DNA of 64,000 bases from Enterobacter_D sp963521185 (lineage in GTDB: Bacteria > Pseudomonadota > Gammaproteobacteria > Enterobacterales > Enterobacteriaceae): positions 372,001-436,000 of the forward strand of contig CAUQTV010000002.1 in the NCBI GenBank assembly GCA_963521185.1, given 5' to 3'. Position 1 is the first letter of the stretch. Every line of letters starts with the position of its first letter. The position numbers and the translations under genes are program-made. Below are positions 49,909 through 59,389 of the stretch, piece by piece. The notes under the pieces are model-generated. The model had not been told where the DNA came from, did no database searches, and worked only from the letters and a program-made list of their open reading frames with translations.

Positions 49909-52521
49909 TCAGGCCAGCGCTTTGCTCACTTTCTCGAACAGATCGCCGGAGAGATTTTCCAGTCCTTTCAGTTTTTCCAGTGCCGCACGCATCAACGCCT
50001 GACGGCTTTCGTCATAGCGCTTCAGGCGGATCAGCGGCTCAATCAGGCGAGACGCCACCTGCGGATTGCGGCTGTTCAGTTCGGTGAGCATTTCCACCAG
50101 GAACTGATAGCCGCTGCCGTCTGCGGCGTGGAATGCGGCAGGGTTACTGCCCGCAAATGCGCCAATCAGCGAGCGGATGCGGTTCGGGTTGCTCAGCGTA
50201 AATGAACGGTGGTTTAACAGGCCGCGCACGGTGTCGAGCACAGTGCTCGCCGGGCTGGTGGCCTGCAAAATAAACCACTTGTCCATCACCAGACCATCCT
50301 GATGCCACTTGTCGTCATACTCCTGCATCAGTGCGTCACGGCATGGCAACTGGGCCGCAACCGCCGCGGCCAGTGCCGCCAGCGCATCGGTCATGTTATC
50401 CGCCGAGTGGTACTGCGTACTGACTAAGGTGTTCGCCAGTTGGGCGTCGCCAAAGGCCAGATAGCGCAGGCAGGTGTTGCGCAGCGTGCGCTTGCCAATA
50501 TCGGCATGCTCGACGCGATACGCATCCAGCTTGTTGGCGTTGTAGACCGCCAGACACTCGTCTGCCAGTTCGGTCGCCAGCGTGCGGGTCAGTGCGTCAC
50601 GCACTGCCGCGATGGCAATCGGATCGATGATGTCGAACAGCTCAGCGATTTCATTGGCGGACGGCAGCGTCAGGATCTCCGCCGCCAGCGCAGGATCGAT
50701 CTGCTCATCTAAGAGGATCGCCCGGAACGCGTCGGCCACATGCAGCGGCAGCGAGAGCGGCTGTCCCTGCTGATGACGTGCGACGTTAAGCTTGATGTAG
50801 GTGGCGAGCAGGCTTTGCGCCGCATCCCAGCGGGAAAAATCGTTGCGCGCATGGCGCATCAGGAACGTTAGCTGCTGGTCGCTCCATTTATATTCCAGCT
50901 TCACCGGTGCGGAAAACTCGCGCAGCAGCGACGGCACCGGCTGGAAGTAGACGTTATCGAAGACAAACGTCTGTTCGGCCTGGGTGACGTTAAGCACGTG
51001 GTGCACCGGATGCCCCTCTTTTTGCAGCGGGATCACCCTGCCGTCGTTATCGTAAAGTTCGATATCAAACGGAATGTGCAGCGGCAGCTTTTCCGCCTGT
51101 TCAGCGGTTGGCGGCGTGCGCTGGCTGATGGTCAGCGTGTACTGTTCGGTTTCCGGGTTGTAGTCATCACGCACAGAAACAATCGGCGTGCCGGACTGGC
51201 TGTACCAGCGGCGGAAGTGGGACAAATCAACGTTGGACGCGTCCTCCATCGCCTGCACAAAATCGTCGCAGGTCGCGGCGCTGCCGTCGTGGCGCTCAAA
51301 ATAGAGCTGCATCCCTTTCTGGAAGTTCTCTTCACCGAGCAGCGTATGCAGCATGCGGATCACTTCTGAACCCTTCTCATACACCGTCAGCGTATAGAAG
51401 TTGTTCATTTCAATCACTTTATCCGGGCGAATCGGGTGCGCCATCGGGCTGGCATCTTCCGCAAACTGCATACCACGCATGGTGCGCACATTACTGATGC
51501 GGTTGACCGCGCGGGAGCCTAAATCGGAGCTGAACTCCTGATCGCGGAACACCGTCAGCCCCTCTTTGAGGCTCAACTGGAACCAGTCGCGGCAGGTGAC
51601 ACGGTTGCCGGTCCAGTTGTGGAAATACTCGTGACCGATCACGCGCTCAATGTCGAGATAGTCTTTGTCGGTGGCGGTATCAGTGCGGGCTAACACATAT
51701 TTGGAGTTAAAGACGTTGAGGCCTTTGTTTTCCATCGCGCCCATGTTGAAGAAATCAACGGCGACAATCATATAGATGTCGAGATCGTACTCCAGCCCGA
51801 AGCGCTCTTCGTCCCACTTCATGGAATTTTTGAGCGAGGTCATGGCCCACGGCGCGCGGTCAAGATTGCCACGGTCAACGTAGAGTTCCAGCGCCACTTC
51901 GCGGCCAGAACGGGTACTAAAGGTGTCACTCAGCACGTCAAAATCACCGGCTACCAGCGCAAACAGATAGCAGGGTTTTGGGAACGGATCCTGCCACTGC
52001 ATCCAGTGACGACCGTTTTCCAGTTCGCCCTGGGCTACGCGGTTGCCGTTAGAGAGCAGGAACGGATAGAGGGTTTTATCGGCAATGATTTTAGTGGTAA
52101 AACGCGCCAGCACATCGGGGCGGTCGAGATACCAGGTAATGTGGCGGAACCCTTCGGCTTCGCACTGGGTGCAAAGCGCCACGCCGGAGAGATAAAGCCC
52201 TTCCAGCGCGGTGTTGGCCGCCGGACTGATCTCGTTAACAATTCGCAGAGTGAAGCGCTCAGGCAGCGCAGAGATCACCAGGTTGTTGTCTTCAATTTTA
52301 TAATCGGACCAGGGTTTATCATCTATATGTAATGAAACCAGGGTCAAATCTTCACCATCAAGACGCAAAGGCGCATCGGATGCACCCTGACGGGACACGG
52401 TGCTGACGGCAGTGACCACCGTTTTTGTGGCGTCCAGGTCAAAGGTCAAGTCAATATCGCTAATCAGGTAATCCGGCGCACGGTAGTCGTGGCGGTATTT
52501 GGCTTGTGGCTGTTGTGTCAT
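49909..52521 (-). CDS. pepN: Aminopeptidase N
   Basis: An 870-residue M1 zinc metallopeptidase, the same length as E. coli PepN, a main cytosolic aminopeptidase. The substrate-anchoring GAMEN motif is in NMGAMENKGLNVF, and the zinc motif HExxH with its third ligand is in GHEYFHNWTGNRVT...LKEGLTVFRDQEF. The C-terminal half is the helical domain of the family. The hairpin CCCCTCT / AGAGGGG at 49859-49881 beyond its stop may end the transcript. In K-12 the ssu genes flank it; here pyrD does. Confidence 0.97.
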   Translation of the reverse strand: MTQQPQAKYRHDYRAPDYLISDIDLTFDLDATKTVVTAVSTVSRQGASDAPLRLDGEDLTLVSLHIDDKPWSDYKIEDNNLVISALPERFTLRIVNEISPAANTALEGLYLSGVALCTQCEAEGFRHITWYLDRPDVLARFTTKIIADKTLYPFLLSNGNRVAQGELENGRHWMQWQDPFPKPCYLFALVAGDFDVLSDTFSTRSGREVALELYVDRGNLDRAPWAMTSLKNSMKWDEERFGLEYDLDIYMIVAVDFFNMGAMENKGLNVFNSKYVLARTDTATDKDYLDIERVIGHEYFHNWTGNRVTCRDWFQLSLKEGLTVFRDQEFSSDLGSRAVNRISNVRTMRGMQFAEDASPMAHPIRPDKVIEMNNFYTLTVYEKGSEVIRMLHTLLGEENFQKGMQLYFERHDGSAATCDDFVQAMEDASNVDLSHFRRWYSQSGTPIVSVRDDYNPETEQYTLTISQRTPPTAEQAEKLPLHIPFDIELYDNDGRVIPLQKEGHPVHHVLNVTQAEQTFVFDNVYFQPVPSLLREFSAPVKLEYKWSDQQLTFLMRHARNDFSRWDAAQSLLATYIKLNVARHQQGQPLSLPLHVADAFRAILLDEQIDPALAAEILTLPSANEIAELFDIIDPIAIAAVRDALTRTLATELADECLAVYNANKLDAYRVEHADIGKRTLRNTCLRYLAFGDAQLANTLVSTQYHSADNMTDALAALAAAVAAQLPCRDALMQEYDDKWHQDGLVMDKWFILQATSPASTVLDTVRGLLNHRSFTLSNPNRIRSLIGAFAGSNPAAFHAADGSGYQFLVEMLTELNSRNPQVASRLIEPLIRLKRYDESRQALMRAALEKLKGLENLSGDLFEKVSKALA

Positions 52522-52739
52522 AAAAAACCTTTAGCATCTTTAGTTTGGTATCGACTCCAGTCTATTCCTGTTGTCTAAAACGCGCCACGCAGAATCTTCA
52601 TCTTTTCAGGCAGAAAAGCCCTGTTTGCTACATTTTGATAACAGCGGCACGAATTGCCCTCGACCCCAAAAGCAGCTTGTGGTGTGATCGGGGTTCAATA
52701 AATCGCTAAACAAGGTATACTCCTGCGATTCTCCCCTGT

Positions 52740-52757
52740 TGTTTAATGTACTAAACG
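52740..52757. promoter_or_regulatory. NadR operator of pncB
   Basis: TGTTTA-ATGTAC-TAAACG matches the NadR site TGTTTA-N6-TAAACA with one mismatch. It lies 28 bp before the pncB start, where NadR-NAD would repress NAD salvage. Confidence 0.85.
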
Positions 52758-52785
52758 CTCCTGTGAGAGGATGCTACTGCGCGCC

Positions 52786-53988
52786 ATGACACAACTTGCT
52801 TCCCCCATTCTGCATACGCTGCTTGATACGGATGCTTACAAGCTGCATATGCAACAGGCTGTCTTTCATCATTATTATGATGTGCATGTTGCGGCTGAAT
52901 TCCGTTGCCGTGGTGACGATCTGCTCGGTATTTATGCGGATGCCATCCGCGAGCAGGTAGACGCTATGCAGCATCTGCGACTGCAGGATGATGAATTCCA
53001 CTGGCTCTCCGGCCTTCCCTTCTTTAACCGTGACTATCTCAACTGGCTGCGCGAATTCCGCTATGATCCGCGTCAGGTCGAGATCGCTAACGACGGCGGC
53101 AAGCTGAACATTCGCTTAAGCGGCCCGTGGCGTGAAGTCATTATGTGGGAAGTGCCTCTGCTTGCCGTCATCAGCGAACTGGTTCATCGCTACCGCTCCC
53201 CTGAAGCCGGTGTGGCGCAGGCGCTGGCAACGCTTGAAGAGAAGCTTGTGGCGTTTTCCTCGCTGACGCAGGATCTCGATATGTCCCGCTTCCGCCTGAT
53301 GGATTTCGGCACTCGTCGCCGTTTTTCCCGCGACGTGCAGCAGGCCATCGTTGAGCGCCTCCAGCAGGAGTCCTGGTTTGTGGGCACCAGCAATTACGAT
53401 CTGGCGCGACGTCTTTCGCTAACGCCGATGGGCACCCAGGCGCACGAGTGGTTCCAGGCCCATCAGCAAATCAGTCCGGATCTGGCCACCAGCCAGCGCG
53501 CGGCACTGGCGGCATGGCTTGAGGAATATCCTAATCAATTAGGCATTGCCCTGACCGACTGCATCACCATGGACGCCTTCCTGCGCGACTTCGGCCCCGA
53601 GTTCGCCGAGCGCTATCAGGGTTTGCGCCACGATTCGGGCGACCCGTTTGAGTGGGGCGAGAAAGCCATCGCTCATTACGAAAAGCTGGGGATCGATCCG
53701 CAAAGCAAGGTGCTGGTGTTCTCGGATAACCTGGATTTGAACAAAGCGGTGGAGCTGTATAAACACTTCTCATCACGCGTCAATTTGAGCTTTGGTATCG
53801 GCACCCGCCTGACCTGCGATATTCCCCAGGTTAAGCCGCTCAATATCGTGATCAAGCTGGTGGAGTGCAACGGCAAGCCGGTGGCGAAACTCTCGGACAG
53901 CCCGGGAAAAACCATCTGCCACGACAAAGCCTTTGTGCGCGCACTGCGTGAAGCCTTCGATTTACCGCAGGTGAAAAAAGCGAGTTGA
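52786..53988 (+). CDS. pncB: Nicotinate phosphoribosyltransferase PncB
   Basis: A 400-residue enzyme, the same length as E. coli PncB, making nicotinate mononucleotide from nicotinate and PRPP in the NAD salvage pathway. The conserved stretch is VGTSNYDLARRLSLTPMGTQAHEW, with the autophosphorylated His in that region, and FGIGTRLTCDIPQ. The start at MTQLASP matches E. coli; an upstream ATG in the same frame at 52771 would add five residues. Confidence 0.96.
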   Translation: MTQLASPILHTLLDTDAYKLHMQQAVFHHYYDVHVAAEFRCRGDDLLGIYADAIREQVDAMQHLRLQDDEFHWLSGLPFFNRDYLNWLREFRYDPRQVEIANDGGKLNIRLSGPWREVIMWEVPLLAVISELVHRYRSPEAGVAQALATLEEKLVAFSSLTQDLDMSRFRLMDFGTRRRFSRDVQQAIVERLQQESWFVGTSNYDLARRLSLTPMGTQAHEWFQAHQQISPDLATSQRAALAAWLEEYPNQLGIALTDCITMDAFLRDFGPEFAERYQGLRHDSGDPFEWGEKAIAHYEKLGIDPQSKVLVFSDNLDLNKAVELYKHFSSRVNLSFGIGTRLTCDIPQVKPLNIVIKLVECNGKPVAKLSDSPGKTICHDKAFVRALREAFDLPQVKKAS

Positions 53989-53995
53989 TACCTAC

Positions 53996-54023
53996 AGGGA
54001 GCCATTTCGGCTCCCTTCTTCTT
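53996..54023 (+). terminator. Terminator of pncB
   Basis: The stem AGGGAGCC / GGCTCCCT with a five-base loop is followed by TCTTCTT. Confidence 0.7.
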
Positions 54024-54154
54024 ATTTATTTCTTAATTCTTCATCATTAGCCGCGAATTTTCCTTGTCTGATGGCGCGTGCCAGGTAACATAGGTATCCC
54101 CCCATTGGGCGGACAAGTGATTATTTTTTCCAGACAATTAACAGAGAGAATATT

Positions 54155-55555
54155 ATGAGCGTTGTGCCTGTAGCCGACGTACTCCAGGGCCGTGTAGCCG
54201 TTGACAGCGAAGTCACCGTGCGCGGATGGGTACGTACCCGCCGAGATTCAAAAGCTGGCATCTCCTTCCTGGCCGTCTATGACGGTTCCTGCTTTGATCC
54301 TGTACAGGCCGTTATTAATAATTCTCTGCCCAATTACAATGACGAAGTGCTGCGTTTAACCACCGGCTGCTCGGTCATTGTCACCGGCACGGTTGTCGCG
54401 TCACCGGGCCAGGGCCAACGTTTTGAAATCCAGGCCACCCACGTAGAAGTGGCGGGCTGGGTTGACGATCCGGATACCTACCCGATGGCGGCCAAACGCC
54501 ACAGCATCGAATACCTGCGTGAAGTGGCGCACCTGCGTCCGCGCACCAACATGATTGGTGCGGTTGCCCGCGTGCGCCATACGCTGGCACAAGCGCTGCA
54601 CCGCTTCTTTCACGAGCAGGGTTTCTTCTGGGTTTCCACGCCGCTGATTACCGCATCCGACACCGAAGGCGCAGGCGAAATGTTCCGCGTTTCAACGCTG
54701 GATCTGGAAAACCTGCCGCGTAACGATCAGGGCAAAGTCGATTTCGATAAAGACTTTTTCGGTAAAGAAGCTTTCCTGACCGTCTCCGGCCAGTTGAACG
54801 GCGAAACTTACGCCTGTGCGCTGTCCAAAATTTACACCTTCGGCCCGACCTTCCGTGCTGAAAACTCCAACACCAGCCGTCACCTGGCGGAATTCTGGAT
54901 GCTGGAGCCTGAAGTCGCGTTTGCCGATCTTGAGGATAACGCTCGCCTCGCTGAAGCGATGCTGAAGTACGCCTTCCAGGCGGTGCTGAACGAACGTATG
55001 GATGACCTGCAATTCTTCGCCGAGCGCGTAGACAAAGACGCCATCGATCGCCTGCAACGCTTCATCTCTGCGGATTTCGCCCAGGTGGATTACACCGACG
55101 CGGTGAGCATTCTGGAGAACTGCGGCGAAACGTTTGAGAACCCGGTTTACTGGGGCGTGGATCTCTCTTCCGAACATGAGCGCTACCTGGCTGAGAAACA
55201 TTTCAAAGCGCCGGTGGTGGTGAAAAACTATCCGAAAGAGATCAAAGCGTTCTATATGCGCCTGAACGATGACGGCAAAACCGTGGCGGCAATGGACGTT
55301 CTGGCCCCGGGCATCGGTGAAATCATTGGCGGTTCGCAGCGTGAAGAGCGTCTGGACGTATTAGACGCGCGTATGGCTGAAATGGGCCTGAACCCGGCGG
55401 ACTACAGCTGGTATCGCGATCTGCGTCGTTATGGCACCGTGCCGCATGCCGGTTTTGGTCTTGGTTTTGAACGTCTGATTGCTTACGTGACCGGCGTGCA
55501 AAACGTCCGCGACGTGATCCCGTTCCCACGTACCCCTCGCAACGCCAGCTTCTAA
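54155..55555 (+). CDS. asnS: Asparaginyl-tRNA synthetase
   Basis: A 466-residue class IIb aminoacyl-tRNA synthetase, the same length as E. coli AsnS. An N-terminal OB-fold (about 15-105) binds the anticodon. Class II motif 2 is FRAENSNTSRHLAEFWMLE and motif 3 is GFGLGFERLIAY. AGAGAG lies about eight bases ahead of the ATG. Confidence 0.97.
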   Translation: MSVVPVADVLQGRVAVDSEVTVRGWVRTRRDSKAGISFLAVYDGSCFDPVQAVINNSLPNYNDEVLRLTTGCSVIVTGTVVASPGQGQRFEIQATHVEVAGWVDDPDTYPMAAKRHSIEYLREVAHLRPRTNMIGAVARVRHTLAQALHRFFHEQGFFWVSTPLITASDTEGAGEMFRVSTLDLENLPRNDQGKVDFDKDFFGKEAFLTVSGQLNGETYACALSKIYTFGPTFRAENSNTSRHLAEFWMLEPEVAFADLEDNARLAEAMLKYAFQAVLNERMDDLQFFAERVDKDAIDRLQRFISADFAQVDYTDAVSILENCGETFENPVYWGVDLSSEHERYLAEKHFKAPVVVKNYPKEIKAFYMRLNDDGKTVAAMDVLAPGIGEIIGGSQREERLDVLDARMAEMGLNPADYSWYRDLRRYGTVPHAGFGLGFERLIAYVTGVQNVRDVIPFPRTPRNASF

Positions 55556-55565
55556 ATACGTATCA

Positions 55566-55589
55566 GGGCCAGTTTTACTGGCCCTTTTT
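55566..55589 (+). terminator. Terminator of asnS
   Basis: The stem GGGCCAGT / ACTGGCCC with a three-base loop is followed by five T. Confidence 0.85.
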
Positions 55590-56155
55590 ACGATCTGCTA
55601 TGTCAAGATTTGTTAACAAAACGTCAGCAAATGAAGACTGCAACCGCACTTCCCCTCTTCTGTGTAACCGCACATTTCCCTGAAATATTTTTGTACAAAA
55701 TATAAACCGTGCTTTTCTTGCGGTTAAGTTTTGTCTCAAGCTTTAGCACATTTGGGTAAATTTCACCCAGCAATCCAGATGGCTAAATTCAGCCATAAGA
55801 AAAAGAGAGACAAGAACGATTCTTAGATAAGATTCGTAGTTAGCCACATTAAATATAAGCAATTCATATATATAGAAATAGAAACGCCGTTTTTATCAGC
55901 AGTTAGCTCTGAAATTTGAGATGGTTCACAAAGTTCCTCAAAATTCACACTTAGTTACACAATATTTCTTTTTGTTACTGCTTTACGACATTTGTAGCAC
56001 TTTCAGGCTAGCGAAACGATTACATGAATGGAAAGATGCCTCTCAGACACAGAGAGACACCAAACTCTCATCAATAGTTCCGTAAATATTTATTGACGGA
56101 ATTTATTGGCGGCAGTGGCAGGTGTTCATAAAAAACCTAATGAGGGTAATAAATA
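55590..56155 (+). promoter_or_regulatory. ompF upstream control region and leader
   Basis: This 566-bp AT-rich gap has no gene. Between about 55940 and 56040 it keeps the E. coli ompF promoter layout: OmpR-like stretches such as CTTAGTTACACAATATTTC and TTTTTGTTACTGC, then TTTGTAGCACTTTCAGGCTAG and an AAAGAT -10 (56032-56037). The leader runs about 110 bases to the ATG. GAGGGTAATAAATAATG at its end is the MicF sRNA target region in E. coli. The distal part (55600-55930) shows no recognised site. Confidence 0.7.
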
Positions 56156-57289
56156 ATGATGAAGCGCAATATTCTGGCAGTGGTAATCCCTGCTCTGCTG
56201 GTAGCCGGTGCAGCTAACGCTGCCGAAGTTTATAACAAAAACGGCAACAAACTGGACCTGTACGGTAAAGTCGTTGGTGAGCACGATTTCGTAACCTCTG
56301 GTGACAACACCAGCAACGGCGATAACACCTACGCACAGATCGGCTTCAAAGGCGAAACTCAGATCAACGATCAACTGACCGGTTACGGCCAGTGGGAATA
56401 CCGTGCTCTGGCAAGCTCTGACGAATCCAGCCAGACCCAGCGTACTCGTCTGGCATTCGCCGGCCTGAAAATTGCTGACGCAGGCTCCATCGATTACGGC
56501 CGTAACTACGGTATCGCTTACGATGTTGACGCGTACACCGACATGGCACCGTCATTCTCTGGTATGACCTGGGCTAACTACTCTGATAACTTCATGACCG
56601 GCCGTACCACTGGCGTTCTGACTTATCGTAACTCTAACTTCTTCGGTCTGGTTGACGGTCTGAACCTCGGTATTCAGTACCAGGGTAAAAACGAACGTGA
56701 TAACGTGCTGACCTCTAACGGCGACGGCGTTGGTTACTCACTGGGCTACGATTTCGCTGAAGGCTTCAGCGTAATCGCCGCTTACACCAACTCTGACCGT
56801 ACCAATGATCAGGAAACTCTGACCATTACTAACGAAGATACCGGTGTAACCCGTGGCAGCGCGCGTGGCGCGAAAGCGGAAACCTGGGGTGTTGGTCTGA
56901 AATATGACGCTAACAACATCTACCTGGCAACGACCTACGCTGAAACCCGCAACACCACTCGCGAAGCTGACGGTACTTTTGCTAACAAAACTCAGAACTT
57001 CGAAGCCATTGCTCAGTACCAGTTCGATTTCGGCCTGCGTCCGTCCCTGGCTTACGTAGTCTCTAAAGGTAAAGACCTGGCCGCGACTTCAGACGGCGCA
57101 TTCGCTGGCGGCGATCAGGATCTGCAGAAATTCGTAGAAATCGGTACCTACTACTACTTCAACAAAAACTTCAACGTTTATGTTGACTACCAGCTGAACC
57201 TGATTGATGACAGCTCTTACAGCCGTAACGTTGGTATCGTGAACGGCCGTGACGACCAGGTTGCCGTTGCTGTAACTTACCAGTTCTAA
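56156..57289 (+). CDS. ompF: OmpF-type trimeric porin with altered eyelet
   Basis: A 377-residue general porin in the ompF position between asnS and aspC. The signal peptide MMKRNILAVVIPALLVAGAA-NA is cut after residue 22, and the protein ends in the barrel-closing YQF. Sixteen-strand porin blocks are clear (GFKGETQINDQLTGYGQWEY, TYRNSNFFGLVDGL, LKYDANNIYLATTYAETRN, QYQFDFGLRPSLAYV). Loop 3 reads DMAPSFSGMTWANYSDNF, unlike the PEFGGD of E. coli OmpF, and mature residue 39 is Gln where E. coli has the eyelet Arg42. Mature length is 355, longer than E. coli (340), through larger surface loops. The symbol rests on locus and leader. Confidence 0.88.
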   Translation: MMKRNILAVVIPALLVAGAANAAEVYNKNGNKLDLYGKVVGEHDFVTSGDNTSNGDNTYAQIGFKGETQINDQLTGYGQWEYRALASSDESSQTQRTRLAFAGLKIADAGSIDYGRNYGIAYDVDAYTDMAPSFSGMTWANYSDNFMTGRTTGVLTYRNSNFFGLVDGLNLGIQYQGKNERDNVLTSNGDGVGYSLGYDFAEGFSVIAAYTNSDRTNDQETLTITNEDTGVTRGSARGAKAETWGVGLKYDANNIYLATTYAETRNTTREADGTFANKTQNFEAIAQYQFDFGLRPSLAYVVSKGKDLAATSDGAFAGGDQDLQKFVEIGTYYYFNKNFNVYVDYQLNLIDDSSYSRNVGIVNGRDDQVAVAVTYQF

Positions 57290-57320
57290 TTCGCAGTAAA
57301 CCTCGTTATATGCTTATTGA

Positions 57321-57344
57321 ACAGGGCTTCGGCCCTGTTTTTTT
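57321..57344 (+). terminator. Terminator of ompF
   Basis: The stem ACAGGGC / GCCCTGT with the stable TTCG loop is followed by a run of T. Confidence 0.9.
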
Positions 57345-57475
57345 ATGCCTGTACGACAAGAACTTCTTCATCTGTAAACATCTCGTTTCTTTTTGTCGCA
57401 AACGGTTGGCATTTGATGATTCTCCCGTTAACCTGATAGCGGATTTCCCTTTTGTCATCACAATGGAACCTCGTC

Positions 57476-58666
57476 ATGTTTGAGAAAATTACCGCTGCCC
57501 CTGCCGACCCTATTTTGGGCCTGGCCGATCTGTTTCGTGCCGATGAACGCCCGACTAAAATCAATCTGGGCATCGGCGTTTACAAAGATGAAACCGGCAA
57601 AACACCGGTACTGACCAGCGTAAAAAAAGCCGAGCAGTATCTGCTGGAAAATGAAACGACTAAAAATTACCTCGGCATTGACGGTATTCCAGAGTTTGGC
57701 CGTTGCACGCAGGAACTGCTGTTCGGCAAAGGCAGTGCGCTCATTAACGACAAGCGCGCCCGCACGGCCCAGACCCCAGGCGGTACCGGTGCTCTGCGCG
57801 TGGCGGCGGATTTCCTCGCTAAAAATACCGACGTTAAACGCGTCTGGGTAAGCAACCCAAGCTGGCCTAACCATAAGAGCGTGTTCAATGCCGCCGGTCT
57901 TGAAGTGCGCGAATACACCTATTACGATGCCGCGAATCACACGCTGGATTTTGACGGTCTGCTGGCCAGTCTGAACGACGCTCAGGCCGGTGATGTCGTA
58001 CTGTTCCACGGCTGCTGCCATAACCCAACCGGTATCGATCCGACGCTGGACCAGTGGCAGCAACTGGCAGAGCTGTCCGCCTCTAAAGGCTGGCTGCCGC
58101 TGTTTGACTTCGCCTATCAGGGCTTCGCCCGCGGTCTGGATGAAGATGCAGAAGGTCTGCGTGCGTTTGCCGCGCTGCATCAGGAACTGATCGTAGCCAG
58201 CTCCTATTCCAAAAACTTCGGCCTCTATAATGAGCGCGTCGGTGCCTGTACGCTGGTGTCTGCCGATACCGACAGCGTCGATCGCGCCTTCAGCCAGATG
58301 AAGTCGGTGATCCGTGCAAACTACTCGAACCCGCCGGCTCACGGCGCTTCCGTGGTGGCAACCATCCTCAGCAATGACGCCCTGCGTGCTATCTGGGAGC
58401 AGGAACTAACCGACATGCGCCAGCGCATTCAGCGCATGCGTCTGCTGTTCGTGAATACGTTGCAGGAAAAAGGTGCCGAGGAAGATTTCAGCTTTATCAT
58501 TAAGCAAAACGGCATGTTCTCGTTCAGCGGCCTGACGAAAGAACAGGTCCTGCGTCTGCGCGAAGAGTTCGGCGTTTATGCCGTAGCATCGGGTCGTGTA
58601 AACGTGGCGGGCATGACACCGGACAACATGGCTCCGCTGTGTGAAGCGATTGTCGCCGTGCTGTAA
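57476..58666 (+). CDS. aspC: Aspartate aminotransferase AspC
   Basis: A 396-residue class I PLP-dependent aminotransferase, the same length as E. coli AspC, converting oxaloacetate and glutamate to aspartate and 2-oxoglutarate. The PLP lysine is in SSYSKNFGLYNERVG, PLP-binding Asn/Asp/Tyr in HNPTGID and LFDFAYQGFARG, and the substrate Arg in VASGRVNVAG. The start at MFEKITAAPADPI equals E. coli; the eight-codon upstream extension is not used. Confidence 0.97.
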   Translation: MFEKITAAPADPILGLADLFRADERPTKINLGIGVYKDETGKTPVLTSVKKAEQYLLENETTKNYLGIDGIPEFGRCTQELLFGKGSALINDKRARTAQTPGGTGALRVAADFLAKNTDVKRVWVSNPSWPNHKSVFNAAGLEVREYTYYDAANHTLDFDGLLASLNDAQAGDVVLFHGCCHNPTGIDPTLDQWQQLAELSASKGWLPLFDFAYQGFARGLDEDAEGLRAFAALHQELIVASSYSKNFGLYNERVGACTLVSADTDSVDRAFSQMKSVIRANYSNPPAHGASVVATILSNDALRAIWEQELTDMRQRIQRMRLLFVNTLQEKGAEEDFSFIIKQNGMFSFSGLTKEQVLRLREEFGVYAVASGRVNVAGMTPDNMAPLCEAIVAVL

Positions 58667-58686
58667 TGGTCACTGAGCAAAAAGTA

Positions 58687-58713
58687 AAAAGGTCGCCCAG
58701 GCGACCTTTTTTT
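58687..58713. terminator. Bidirectional terminator between aspC and gloC
   Basis: A perfect ten-base stem AAAAGGTCGC / GCGACCTTTT with loop CCAG is followed by TTT on the plus strand and T-rich sequence on the minus strand. Confidence 0.85.
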
Positions 58714-58714
58714 A

Positions 58715-59362
58715 TTACCAGATGGGCATCTCGTCTTGCAGGAACGGGTTATGCAGTCGCTCTTCGCCGAGCGTTGACATCGGACCGTGACCCGGAATAA
58801 ACGTCACATCGTCGCCCAGCGGCAGCAGTTTACGTTTAATCGAATCGATCAGCTGGCCGTGATCGCCACGGGGGAAATCACTGCGCCCGACGCCACCTTT
58901 GAACACCACATCCCCTGAGATTAACAGGCGCGAGGCGTCATCAAAGAACACGATGTGTCCCGGCGTGTGTCCTGGACAATGCAACACCTGTAACGTGATA
59001 TTGCCAACGCTGACCGTTTCGCCTTCGTCAAGCCAGCGATCGGGCGTCAGCGGCTGACACTCATCAAGGCCAAACATGCGGCTCTGGGCAGGTAATCCCG
59101 TAAGCCAAAACTCATCTTCTTTTTCCGGGCCGATAATCGGCACACCGTAGTGCTGTGCCAGTTCGGCTGCGGCCCCGACATGGTCGAGATGACCGTGCGT
59201 GAGTAAAATCTGCGTCAGCGTCACGCCACTGGCGTCCACTTCACGTTTGATTTTTTCTGCGTCGCCGCCAGGATCAACCACGGCTGCCTGCCGTGTTTCT
59301 TCGCACCAGATTAAAGAACAGTTCTGGGAGAAGGCGGTAACCGGAATAATACGATAGTTCAT
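58715..59362 (-). CDS. gloC: Type II glyoxalase GloC
   Basis: A 215-residue metallo-beta-lactamase-fold hydrolase, the same length as E. coli GloC (YcbL), which hydrolyses S-lactoylglutathione in methylglyoxal detoxification. Metal ligands are in THGHLDHVGAA, the His of LHCPGHTPGHI, the Asp of LISGDVVFKGGVGR and the His of FIPGHGP. It lies 27 bases after mepK and is probably cotranscribed with it. Confidence 0.95.
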   Translation of the reverse strand: MNYRIIPVTAFSQNCSLIWCEETRQAAVVDPGGDAEKIKREVDASGVTLTQILLTHGHLDHVGAAAELAQHYGVPIIGPEKEDEFWLTGLPAQSRMFGLDECQPLTPDRWLDEGETVSVGNITLQVLHCPGHTPGHIVFFDDASRLLISGDVVFKGGVGRSDFPRGDHGQLIDSIKRKLLPLGDDVTFIPGHGPMSTLGEERLHNPFLQDEMPIW

Positions 59363-59389
59363 ACTGCTCCTGTTGAGTAAGGCCAGTCT

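Noticed and set aside
57458..58342. 294-codon open frame opposite aspC
   Set aside because: Antisense shadow of a highly conserved aminotransferase gene.
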